NCBI GenBank assembly: GCA_027021325.1
Contig: JALUUN010000559.1
Location: forward strand, 1-7,198
DNA: 7,198 nt
From: Planctomycetota bacterium
Lineage (GTDB): Bacteria; Planctomycetota; UBA1135
Direction of reading: 5' to 3'
Part shown: positions 1-5,924 of the stretch, in pieces
Numbering within the stretch: position 1 is the stretch's first letter
How the letters are laid out: every line of letters starts with the position of its first letter
Made by a program: the position numbers and the translations under genes
The notes under the pieces: model-generated
The model's input: the letters and a program-made list of their open reading frames with translations, nothing else
Told to the model about the DNA's origin: nothing
The model's database searches: none

Positions 1-91
1 GCACCGCCTTGTGGACGGGCACTTGGTTCTGGGCCGCGACGCTGGCGCTCAGGGCGACAGCGGCGACGGCGATCAGGCTGTTACGCAACAT
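1..91 (-). CDS. Secreted protein, 5' end only (tandem paralogue)
   Basis: This is the first 30 codons of a gene that runs off the left edge of the window. It encodes a start Met, a short positive segment (LRN), a hydrophobic Ala/Val/Leu core and a VAA-Q signal-peptidase-I type cleavage site after residue 20. All 91 visible bases are identical to the start of the complete gene ending at 533, so it is a paralogue in tandem in the same orientation. A Shine-Dalgarno sequence AGAGGA lies at 101-106 (minus strand), nine bases before the ATG, which supports this start. A predicted promoter lies at 216-245, so the gene has its own transcription unit behind the terminator of its neighbour. Export is inferred from the signal peptide. 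Function is unknown, and whether the rest of the protein matches the neighbour cannot be seen here. Confidence 0.85.
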   Translation of the reverse strand, partial: MLRNSLIAVAAVALSASVAAQNQVPVHKAV

Positions 92-206
92 TCCTTTGAA
101 TCCTCTTGGATGAAAGGGGGATCACGGGGGAGGGTTCCGCGGTAACGGTCCCCCGAGACGATGGGAGGGTCCGGGCCGCCTCGAAGGGGGAGAAGGCCGC
201 CGGGAC
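1..206 (-). repeat. Direct repeat copy A: leader plus signal-peptide start
   Basis: This copy matches 1543-1748 at a constant offset of 1542 with no gaps. There are five substitutions, at 126, 156, 170, 190 and 202. All five fall in the untranslated leader; the 91 coding bases are identical. Similarity collapses after 206, except for the promoter elements further upstream. The repeat continues past the left edge of the window by an unknown length. Confidence 0.95.
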
Positions 207-215
207 TCGCCTTTC

Positions 216-245
216 ATTGTCATCACGGAATGGACGGATGGACAA
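216..245 (-). promoter_or_regulatory. Predicted promoter of the left-edge secreted-protein gene
   Basis: On the minus strand there is a -35-like TTGTCC (240-245), an 18-base spacer, and a -10-like GACAAT (216-221) preceded by TGAT. The other gene copy has the same arrangement, TTGCCG-18-GATATT. The flanks of both hexamers are conserved (ATCCTTGTCC versus ATCCTTTGCC, and TGATGACAAT versus TGGTGATATT), while the spacers differ. This conservation between copies is the main support. Transcription would begin near 209 and give a leader of about 115 bases. Confidence 0.5.
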
Positions 246-462
246 GGATCTTGGTGGCGGAGAGAGGCCGTCGGAGGATGGATTTGATGTCCTGGCCAGG
301 GGCCTGGCGGGGAAGGCGTCGCGCGGGTCTGCGAACTCTCATGTCCCCCTCGGGGCCGCTTTCCAGGGCCGGGCTCCCGGCTTGGGGGCTCGGAACGGTG
401 ACCGGAACCCGGATATCCCTTCAGGCTCCCAGCAAGCTCCTGAGCGAGGAGTCCCGGGCCCG
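246..462. other. Intergenic stretch without a recognisable gene
   Basis: No convincing coding sequence lies between the predicted promoter of the left gene and the terminator of its neighbour. The plus-strand open frames here are uninterrupted only because of base composition, and they show no family features. The one structure noted is a small inverted repeat, CTCCT-GAGCG-AGGAG (437-451). It lies just beyond the terminator's T-tract in the minus-strand direction and could be a second hairpin. Confidence 0.5.
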
Positions 463-500
463 AAAAAGAGAGGCACCCCGCCGCCGAGGCGACGGGGTGC
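463..500 (-). terminator. Intrinsic terminator of the complete secreted-protein gene
   Basis: On the minus strand the RNA would form a perfect 8-bp GC-rich stem. GCACCCCG (493-500) pairs with CGGGGTGC (473-480) across a 12-base loop. It is followed by CTCTC and five Ts (463-467). The hairpin begins 32 bases after the TGA stop at 533-535. Position and T-tract both fit a Rho-independent terminator that separates the two tandem genes. Confidence 0.85.
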
Positions 501-532
501 GGGGATCCCTGGGGGCCGAAGCCCTCGAAGGA

Positions 533-1633
533 TCAGTTGTGCTGGTGGCCGTTGCCCGAAGCCTGGATGCCGGAGGAGCTCAGAGCGGTGCCGCTGAGCA
601 TCTGGCTGATGGTGCCAGCGGGGATGCTGGCGGGCACGTTGGCGGTGAACACGCTGTTGGTGCCGAGGCTGATCGGGGTCGGGGGCAGGATGGTCGCCTG
701 GTTGATCAGGAGGCCCCAGCCGCCGACGCTGACGTCAACGCCGCCGAGGGAAGCGACCAGCCAGTTGCTCTGGCCCGTCGGGTTGTTGATGGTCCAGGTG
801 CTGGAGGCGCCGGCCTGGAAGGTGACGCTCACGTCGAGGTCGTTGGCGCCGTTGGCGTTCCGCAGGACGACTTCATCGCCTTCCGGACCGCAGACACGCA
901 TCGCGAAGTTCGCGAAGACCTGCGGGCCGCCACCGAACCAGAAGCAACCCAGCAGCGGGTCGGTCGAGTCCAGGGGACGACCGGCCGCGTTGGTCGCATC
1001 GAACCACTCGAAGCTGTCCTGGATGCCGTTGCCGCCCACACTCAGCCAGGGGCCGGTGTTGTTCTGGGCGGGACGGATACCCCAGCCGAACTCGGTGGTG
1101 ATCCGGAACAGACCGCCGACGGCCGAGGTGCACTCGACGCCGGTCAGGTCGATGGTGACGATCCAGCACTGGATGTTGCCGTTCGGGTCACCGAGGGGCA
1201 GACCGACGATGTCGTAGGCACAGGCGGCGCCGGTGAAGGTCGGGCCGGTGCAGGCGACGTGCTCGTCGTAGAAGGTGATGGTGATGGTGCCGCTGTTGCC
1301 AGTGGCATCCGGCTCAGTGGAGCAGTAGGTGAAGTCGAAGCTGTTGATCTGGGTGAGCGCGCTCGCGTTCGGCATCGGGTCGACCAGCAGACCTTCGTCC
1401 ACCCACTCCTGGTTGGCGCCAGGCACGCTGTAGTACGGCTCCAACATGTTGTTGTTGAAGAGCACGTTGGCCAGGCTCCGGTAGGAGGCGTTGGTGTCCA
1501 GGGCGCCCTCGGCGACCTTGTAGACACCCGCAAACTTGGGCTGCACCGCCTTGTGGACGGGCACTTGGTTCTGGGCCGCGACGCTGGCGCTCAGGGCGAC
1601 AGCGGCGACGGCGATCAGGCTGTTACGCAACAT
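533..1633 (-). CDS. Secreted protein of unknown function, 366 aa
   Basis: The protein starts with a signal peptide: LRN, a hydrophobic core at residues 6-16, and a probable cleavage after A20 before Q21. The mature part has no transmembrane segment and no catalytic motif I recognise. It is rich in Gly, Asn, Thr and Ser, with seven Cys (104, 128, 138, 156, 168, 230, 248); six of them could form disulfides outside the cytoplasm, leaving one free. Residues 265-355 look like a beta-rich C-terminal module, and the chain ends in a His-containing tail (GNGHQHN). The start is supported by AGAGGA at 1643-1648, nine bases upstream, and the gene ends 32 bases before an intrinsic terminator. It has a tandem paralogue at the left edge and is divergent from the fad operon. 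Secretion is a firm inference; any structural or binding role is a guess, so no function is assigned. Confidence 0.85.
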   Translation of the reverse strand: MLRNSLIAVAAVALSASVAAQNQVPVHKAVQPKFAGVYKVAEGALDTNASYRSLANVLFNNNMLEPYYSVPGANQEWVDEGLLVDPMPNASALTQINSFDFTYCSTEPDATGNSGTITITFYDEHVACTGPTFTGAACAYDIVGLPLGDPNGNIQCWIVTIDLTGVECTSAVGGLFRITTEFGWGIRPAQNNTGPWLSVGGNGIQDSFEWFDATNAAGRPLDSTDPLLGCFWFGGGPQVFANFAMRVCGPEGDEVVLRNANGANDLDVSVTFQAGASSTWTINNPTGQSNWLVASLGGVDVSVGGWGLLINQATILPPTPISLGTNSVFTANVPASIPAGTISQMLSGTALSSSGIQASGNGHQHN

Positions 1634-1748
1634 TCCTTTGAATCCTCTTGGATGAAAGGGGGATCACAGGGGAGGGTTCCGCGGTAACGGTCCCCCGGGA
1701 CGATGGGAGGGCCCGGGCCGCCTCGAAGGGGAAGAAGGCCGCCTGGAC
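1543..1748 (-). repeat. Direct repeat copy B: leader plus signal-peptide start
   Basis: This is the second copy of the repeat at 1-206. It covers the first 91 coding bases of the complete secreted-protein gene (1543-1633) and about 115 bases of untranslated leader (1634-1748). Base 1748 is next to the predicted transcription start near 1749, so the conserved block is close to exactly the transcribed leader plus signal-peptide codons. The leader contains no ATG upstream of the gene's own start. It does include small self-complementary stretches (GGCCCGGGCC, and GTCC-CGGG-GGAC). Confidence 0.95.
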
Positions 1749-1755
1749 CTGCTCC

Positions 1756-1785
1756 AATATCACCACATCTCCGCGGGCCCGGCAA
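1756..1785 (-). promoter_or_regulatory. Predicted promoter of the complete secreted-protein gene
   Basis: On the minus strand there is a -35-like TTGCCG (1780-1785), an 18-base spacer and a -10-like GATATT (1756-1761) preceded by TGGT. The geometry and the sequence around each hexamer match the predicted promoter of the other copy at 216-245. Just upstream of the -35, at 1790-1799, is the perfect 10-base palindrome TTTTCGAAAA, absent from the other copy. It could be an UP-like element or an operator specific to this gene. Confidence 0.5.
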
Positions 1786-1893
1786 AGGATTTTCGAAAAG
1801 GGCGGAGACCCCTTGTCGGCAGGATTTCCTGTCCGGGATGAGCGGTCCGCCGCGACGATCGGGTCCCCGCGGAGCGCAAGATCCACGGTCCTG

Positions 1894-1910
1894 GAGACTT
1901 AGGAAGTCTC
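1894..1910. promoter_or_regulatory. Perfect 17-bp inverted repeat, candidate operator
   Basis: GAGACTT (1894-1900) and AAGTCTC (1904-1910) form a perfect 7-3-7 dyad upstream of the TetR-family gene. TetR-family repressors commonly bind dyads of this size, often in their own control region. It does not match the B. subtilis FadR consensus I recall, and it lies about 110 bases upstream of the candidate -10. As RNA it would form a short hairpin followed by TTT, so a weak terminator or leader structure is the alternative. Confidence 0.35.
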
Positions 1911-2004
1911 TTTCGGCCCTCCCCGAGAGGGCGGGGCGATATTTTGCCCCTGCGGGCGCCCCTCCGGGCCGTCCACGCGGGGCCGGCCGGCGCAGCCTCC
2001 CTGC

Positions 2005-2010
2005 TAGCCT
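2005..2010 (+). promoter_or_regulatory. Candidate -10 element for the fad operon
   Basis: TAGCCT within TGCTAGCCT resembles a sigma-70-type -10 of GC-rich bacteria. It would place transcription near 2017, about 28 bases before the repressor ATG. No good -35 is visible 16-18 bases upstream, so the call is weak. Confidence 0.25.
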
Positions 2011-2044
2011 GGGCTCGGGCCTCTCCCCAGCTGTCTCCGTCTCC

Positions 2045-2656
2045 ATGAACGAGTCCGCCGCCGGCTCCGTGCCCCCGGTCCTCCCCGGCAAGGAGGAAGC
2101 GATCCTGCAGGCCGCAGGCCGCGTCTTCGGACGCCGGGGCTACCACGGCTCCTCCATCGCCGATGTCGCCGCCGAGGCCGGCGTGGCTACCGGCACCATC
2201 TATCTCTACTTCCGGCGCAAGGAGGATCTGCTGATCCGCCTCTTCCAGCGCTCCCTCCAGGAGTACCTGGAAAGCTCCCGGCCCCTCCTGGCGCAGGCGG
2301 CGGCCGGCGAAGAGCGCCTCACCCGGCTGGTGGAGCTCCACCTCGAGTTCTTCGCCCGCGACCCCGACCGTGCCCGGGTCTTCCAGATCCACCTCCGCGA
2401 AGTCGCACCCGTCCTCCGCGACGGCATCACGCCGACGTTGCGTGAGTACGTGGCCATCATCGACGAGGTTCTGCGTGACGGCCAGGCGGCGGGCGAGTTC
2501 GACGCCGGCCTGGACCTGCGTCTGGCCCGCCACCTCCTCTTCGGTGGTCTGAACGAGGTCGTCGTCTCCTGGCTCCATGCCGACGGCCGCTTCGAGCTCC
2601 GGGACTGTGCTCCGGCCTGCGCGGCCATGCTGGGGCGTGCCTTTCGCCGTTCCTGA
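2045..2656 (+). CDS. fadR: TetR-family transcriptional repressor, FadR-like (203 aa)
   Basis: This is probably an acyl-CoA-responsive DNA-binding repressor of fatty-acid degradation genes. Residues 16-60 form a typical TetR helix-turn-helix domain: AILQAAGRVFGRRGY, then SSIADVAAEAGVATGTIYLYF, then the RKEDLL stretch. The ligand domain carries GEFDAGLDLRLARHLLFGG, which closely resembles Bacillus FadR (YsiA) as I recall it, a regulator that releases DNA on binding long-chain acyl-CoA. Length is normal for the family. I chose the ATG at 2045 because it places the HTH at the usual distance from the N-terminus; the frame stays open upstream and no Shine-Dalgarno is visible, so the start is not certain. 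Its TGA overlaps the next ATG by one base (TGATG), which implies translational coupling with the FadN-like gene. Autoregulation is likely but inferred. Confidence 0.85.
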   Translation: MNESAAGSVPPVLPGKEEAILQAAGRVFGRRGYHGSSIADVAAEAGVATGTIYLYFRRKEDLLIRLFQRSLQEYLESSRPLLAQAAAGEERLTRLVELHLEFFARDPDRARVFQIHLREVAPVLRDGITPTLREYVAIIDEVLRDGQAAGEFDAGLDLRLARHLLFGGLNEVVVSWLHADGRFELRDCAPACAAMLGRAFRRS

Positions 2657-5031
2657 TGGAGCCTCCTCCCTGGCCGCGCCCGCGCTGGCAGCCGCGCCGG
2701 GCTGCGGTGCTCGGAGCGGGTGTGATGGGCTCGGCCATCGCCGCCCAGCTCGCCAACGCCGGCCTCGAGGTCCTGCTCCTGGATCTGCCGGGACCGTCCG
2801 GCGATCGGGACCGCCACGCCCGGCAGGGAATCGAACGGGCCCGCCGTGCCCGCCCGCCGGCCTTCCAGGATCTTGCGGCGGTCCAGCGCGTCCAGCCGGG
2901 CAACCTGGAGGACCACCTGAGCGGCCTGGGCGAGGCCGAGTGGGTCGTCGAGGCCGTGGTGGAGGATCCCGAGGTCAAGAAGGGTCTCTTCGAGCGGATC
3001 GCGCCGGTCCTCTCCGGGGAAGTGGTCCTGAGCACCAACACTTCCGGCCTCTCCATTGCCGACCTTGCCGGCGCTCTGCCCGAGACCCTGCGCAGCCGCT
3101 TCCTCGCAACGCACTGGTTCAATCCCCCGCGCTGGATGCCCCTGGTCGAACTGGTGCCCGCGCCAGCGTCGCGCCCCGGGCTCCTCGAGGAGGTCGGAGC
3201 CTTCCTGGAGGACCGCCTGGGCAAGGAGACCGTGCCGGCGCGGGACGCGCCCTTGTTCCTGGCCAACCGCCTGGGCTGCCACGCTCTCCTCGACGTCCTG
3301 CACCGGACCCTTCAGGAGGGGCTCACCGTGGAGGCCGCCGACGCCTGGACGGGCCCCTGGCTCGGCCGGCCCGGGAGCGCGACCTTCCGCACCCTCGATC
3401 TGGTGGGGCTGGACACCTTCGCCCGCGTCGTCACCTCCGCACGGGACCGCTTGCGGGACCGTCCGGGTGGCGAACTCTTCGAACTGCCCGGGGTGGTGGA
3501 GGGCCTCCTGGAACGGGGCTGGACCGGCGTCAAGGCGGGTGGAGGTTTCTACCGCCGGGGGAAGGACGGGCTTCCCGAGGTCCTCGACCTGGAGACCCTG
3601 GAGTATCGCGAGGCTCGGCCGGAGGCCGCCCGGGACCCCCTGGCGGAGCTGCAGGAAGCCCCCCTGGCCGAACGCCTCCGGGCCGTCCTCGCCGGGGAGA
3701 GCCGCGCCGCCTCCTTCCTCCGCGGACATCTCCTCGCGGTCCTCGGCCACGCCGCCGCCTGCATTCCCGAGGTGACGGACCGCCTGGAGGACGCCGACCG
3801 GTCCCTCCGCCTCGGCTTCGGCTGGGAGGCCGGGCCCTTCGAGCTCTGGGATCTCCTCGGGCCGGCCGCGGTCGCCAGCCGGCTGGAGGAGGCCGGGAGT
3901 CCGCCGCCGGCCTGGGTCGGCACCTTCCTGCGCAGCGGTGAGGCCCGCCTGCTGGAGCCGGCGCAGCCGGGACTGCGCGTCTGGCGGCCGGTGTCCGGAC
4001 GGCGCGAGACCGTGCCGCCGCCGCCCCTGGCCCTGGAGCCAGCCTCCTGTCCGGAGGTTCGGGGACTCCTTCCTTCCCGCGAGGACGTCCGCCTGCGCGC
4101 CCTGCCGGACGAGATCTGGCTCCTCGAGACCACCTCGCCGCTGGGGATCCTGGGGACTCGGGAGGTGGCTGCCCTGCGGGCGGCGGTGGCGCGTCTGGAC
4201 GAAGGCGGTGCCCGCGCCCTGGTCTTCGCGGGCGGCCGCCGCGGCACCTCCGCCGGCGCCGACCTGCGTCAGCTCCTGCGCCTGGCCGAGGAGGCGCAGT
4301 GGCACGAGGCCGAGGCCTACCTGCGTTCCTTCCAGGAACTCGCCGAGACCATCCGCCGGTCGCGGCGCCCGGTCGTGGTCCTCCTCCACGGCCCGGTCCT
4401 CGGAGCCGGCCTGGAACTGGCGCTCGCGGCCCACGGCCGCCTGACCCACGCCGAGGCGCGGCCGGGCCTGGTGGAGGCGCGGGCCGGTCTGGTGCCGGGG
4501 GGCGGCGGCATCCGCGAACTCCTGGAGCGGGCTCTCCTCCTGCCGGGCCGGCGCGCCTCCCGGAAGGCCTTCGAGGAGGAGCTGCGCCGGATCTTCCGCC
4601 TCCTCGGCGGCGCCGTCCAGGCCGGCTGCGCCGCGGAGGCCCGCAGCCTCGGCCTCCTCGATCCCGGTGACCCGGTGTCCTTCTCGCGCCCGCAGCTCCT
4701 GGAACGGGGGCGCCGCCTCGCCCTGGCCCTGGACCTCCTCGGCCATGCTCCGCGCCCGCCCTCGCCGCCCCTGCCTCTGCCCGGTTCCGCCTTCCGCGCC
4801 GTCCTCGAGGCCGAGCCCCTCGACCCCGAGCCGCCGCCCGCGGTGCGCCGGGCCCTGGCCGCCCTCCTCGCCGGACGGACCGACGAGCCGGAGACCGTGG
4901 ACGGGCCGGGCCTCCTGGACCGCGAGCGCGAGGCCTTCCTCTCCCTCCTCGGCGAGCCCTCGACCCGGGATCGCATGCGCGCGGTCCTCGAGAGCCGTCC
5001 CCGCCCTTCCTCCACCGCTTCCTCCCCATGA
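2656..5031 (+). CDS. fadN: FadN-type 3-hydroxyacyl-CoA dehydrogenase / enoyl-CoA hydratase (791 aa)
   Basis: This bifunctional beta-oxidation enzyme hydrates enoyl-CoA and oxidises 3-hydroxyacyl-CoA with NAD, in the cytoplasm. The order is dehydrogenase first and hydratase last, as in B. subtilis FadN (about 790 aa) and opposite to E. coli FadB. The Rossmann motif GAGVMG is at 20-25. Dehydrogenase residues S130 (TNTSG), H153 (THWFNP), E165 (LVEL) and N204 (ANR) are all present. Two C-terminal dehydrogenase domains follow, with GRPGSATFRTLDLVGLDTF near 237-255 and FGWEAGPFELWD at 388-399. The crotonase domain (about 490-700) has an oxyanion stretch SAGADL at 532-537 and both catalytic glutamates, E587 (GAGLEL) and E607 (LVEARAGLVPGGGG). 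The end (REREAFLSLLGEP) matches the family terminus, so it is full length. It is joined to its neighbours by TGATG and ATGA overlaps. A partner thiolase is not in the window. Confidence 0.92.
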   Translation: MEPPPWPRPRWQPRRAAVLGAGVMGSAIAAQLANAGLEVLLLDLPGPSGDRDRHARQGIERARRARPPAFQDLAAVQRVQPGNLEDHLSGLGEAEWVVEAVVEDPEVKKGLFERIAPVLSGEVVLSTNTSGLSIADLAGALPETLRSRFLATHWFNPPRWMPLVELVPAPASRPGLLEEVGAFLEDRLGKETVPARDAPLFLANRLGCHALLDVLHRTLQEGLTVEAADAWTGPWLGRPGSATFRTLDLVGLDTFARVVTSARDRLRDRPGGELFELPGVVEGLLERGWTGVKAGGGFYRRGKDGLPEVLDLETLEYREARPEAARDPLAELQEAPLAERLRAVLAGESRAASFLRGHLLAVLGHAAACIPEVTDRLEDADRSLRLGFGWEAGPFELWDLLGPAAVASRLEEAGSPPPAWVGTFLRSGEARLLEPAQPGLRVWRPVSGRRETVPPPPLALEPASCPEVRGLLPSREDVRLRALPDEIWLLETTSPLGILGTREVAALRAAVARLDEGGARALVFAGGRRGTSAGADLRQLLRLAEEAQWHEAEAYLRSFQELAETIRRSRRPVVVLLHGPVLGAGLELALAAHGRLTHAEARPGLVEARAGLVPGGGGIRELLERALLLPGRRASRKAFEEELRRIFRLLGGAVQAGCAAEARSLGLLDPGDPVSFSRPQLLERGRRLALALDLLGHAPRPPSPPLPLPGSAFRAVLEAEPLDPEPPPAVRRALAALLAGRTDEPETVDGPGLLDREREAFLSLLGEPSTRDRMRAVLESRPRPSSTASSP

Positions 5032-5924
5032 GCTTCCAGCCCCCCGATCTCTCCGGCCGCGTGGCCATCGTCACCGGCAGCAGCCGCGGCATCGGCAAGG
5101 CCCTGGCCCTCGGCCTGGCCCGGGCCGGCGCCGACGTCTGTGTCGCCGCCAAGTCCCTGGAGCCCCGGGAGACGCTGCCCGGATCCATCCTCCAGACCCG
5201 GGACGAGATCCTCGCCCTCGGCCGGCGCTCCATCGCCGTGCGCACGAACGTCCGCCGCGCCGAGGACATCGAAGAGATGGTGCGCCGGACGGTGGAGGAG
5301 CTCGGGCGGGTGGACATCCTGGTCCACAACGCCGGCGCGCTCTGGTGGCGGCCGCTGGTCGAGACGCCGATCCAGCGCTTCGACCTCGTCACCGAGGTGA
5401 ACCTGCGCGCCGGCTTCCATGCCACCCACTGCGTCCTGCCGTACATGATCGAGCAGGGTGGCGGCCATGTCGTCCTGATCGCCCCGCCCATCGACCTGGA
5501 ACTCCTGCCGGGGAAGATCGGCTACCTGGTCGGCAAGTTCGGGCTGACCATGCTGGCCCTCGGCCTGCACGGTGAGGAGGGGCACCGGGGGATCCGCTCC
5601 AACGCTCTGTGGCCGGCGACCATGGTCGAGTCGCAGGCGACGATCAACCACCAGATGGGGACGCCGGAGCAGTGGCGCAAGCCGGAGATCGTGGCCGATG
5701 CGCTCCTTGCGGTGCTGGCCCACCCGGAGTGGAGCGGCCGGGCCCTGACCGACGAGGAGGCCCTGCGCGAGGCCGGGGTCACGGACTTCGAGCCCTACAA
5801 CTGCGTGCCCGGCGGCAAGCCTCTCTACATCGTCGGGGAGGCGGCGCGGAGCCTGGTCTGGAAGGAGCGTGCCGGTCAGGTGCGCGCTTCGCAGGGCTCC
5901 GAGCCCGGCGCCGGCGGCAGGTAG
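5028..5924 (+). CDS. HSDL2-like short-chain dehydrogenase/reductase (298 aa), catalytic Ser replaced by Ala
   Basis: This is an SDR-fold NAD(P)-dependent oxidoreductase of the hydroxysteroid dehydrogenase-like 2 type. Members of that family sit beside fatty-acid enzymes, and their substrates are poorly defined. Seen here: cofactor motif TGSSRGIG at 16-23, NAG at 101-103, structural Asn N125, and the active-site pair Y166-K170 (YLVGK). The stretch NALWPAT and the end of the catalytic domain (FEPYNCVPGGKPL) also resemble human HSDL2. Where HSDL2 has Ser-Pro-Pro, this protein has A152-P-P (GCC codon at 5481-5483), so the usual catalytic Ser is missing. It lacks the C-terminal SCP2 domain of the animal protein. 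The start overlaps the fadN stop (ATGA), indicating coupling. The last 49 bases lie opposite the plsC 3' end, and the Gly/Ala/Arg-rich tail may be dispensable. Confidence 0.88.
   Translation: MSFQPPDLSGRVAIVTGSSRGIGKALALGLARAGADVCVAAKSLEPRETLPGSILQTRDEILALGRRSIAVRTNVRRAEDIEEMVRRTVEELGRVDILVHNAGALWWRPLVETPIQRFDLVTEVNLRAGFHATHCVLPYMIEQGGGHVVLIAPPIDLELLPGKIGYLVGKFGLTMLALGLHGEEGHRGIRSNALWPATMVESQATINHQMGTPEQWRKPEIVADALLAVLAHPEWSGRALTDEEALREAGVTDFEPYNCVPGGKPLYIVGEAARSLVWKERAGQVRASQGSEPGAGGR

Larger units (their letters stand above)
1786..2044. other. Divergent regulatory region between the secreted-protein gene and the fad operon
   Basis: No gene is supported here. The region holds the TTTTCGAAAA palindrome (1790-1799), the GAGACTT-AGG-AAGTCTC inverted repeat (1894-1910), a GCCCTC-CCCGA-GAGGGC inverted repeat (1916-1932), a GGGGC-GATATTTT-GCCCC inverted repeat (1933-1950), and a candidate -10 for the repressor gene (2005-2010). 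This density of dyads between divergent genes is what a control region looks like, but none is proven. Confidence 0.5.

Noticed and set aside
1623..1667. Possible GTG-initiated leader peptide (about 14 codons) overlapping the secreted-protein start
   Set aside because: It has no Shine-Dalgarno of its own, uses a GTG start and overlaps the real start out of frame. It is retained in both copies only as part of the near-identical leader.
161..1687. 508-codon open frame on the plus strand across the secreted-protein gene
   Set aside because: It is antisense to a gene with a signal peptide, Shine-Dalgarno, promoter and terminator. The product has no recognisable domain.
1703..2044. N-terminal extension of the fadR-like frame back to 1703
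   Set aside because: The extra 114 residues are Pro/Arg/Gly-rich, run through the divergent promoter region, and would put the HTH far from the N-terminus, unlike TetR-family proteins.
2206..4746. 846-codon open frame on the minus strand opposite fadR/fadN
   Set aside because: It lies antisense to a gene with complete catalytic motifs. Its translation is low-complexity Gly/Ala/Arg/Glu-rich with no family signal, as expected from the GC-rich codon bias of the real gene.
3530..5491. 653-codon open frame on the minus strand opposite fadN and the SDR gene
   Set aside because: Its product is almost entirely Arg/Pro/Gly/Ala. It is a composition artefact of the opposite strand.
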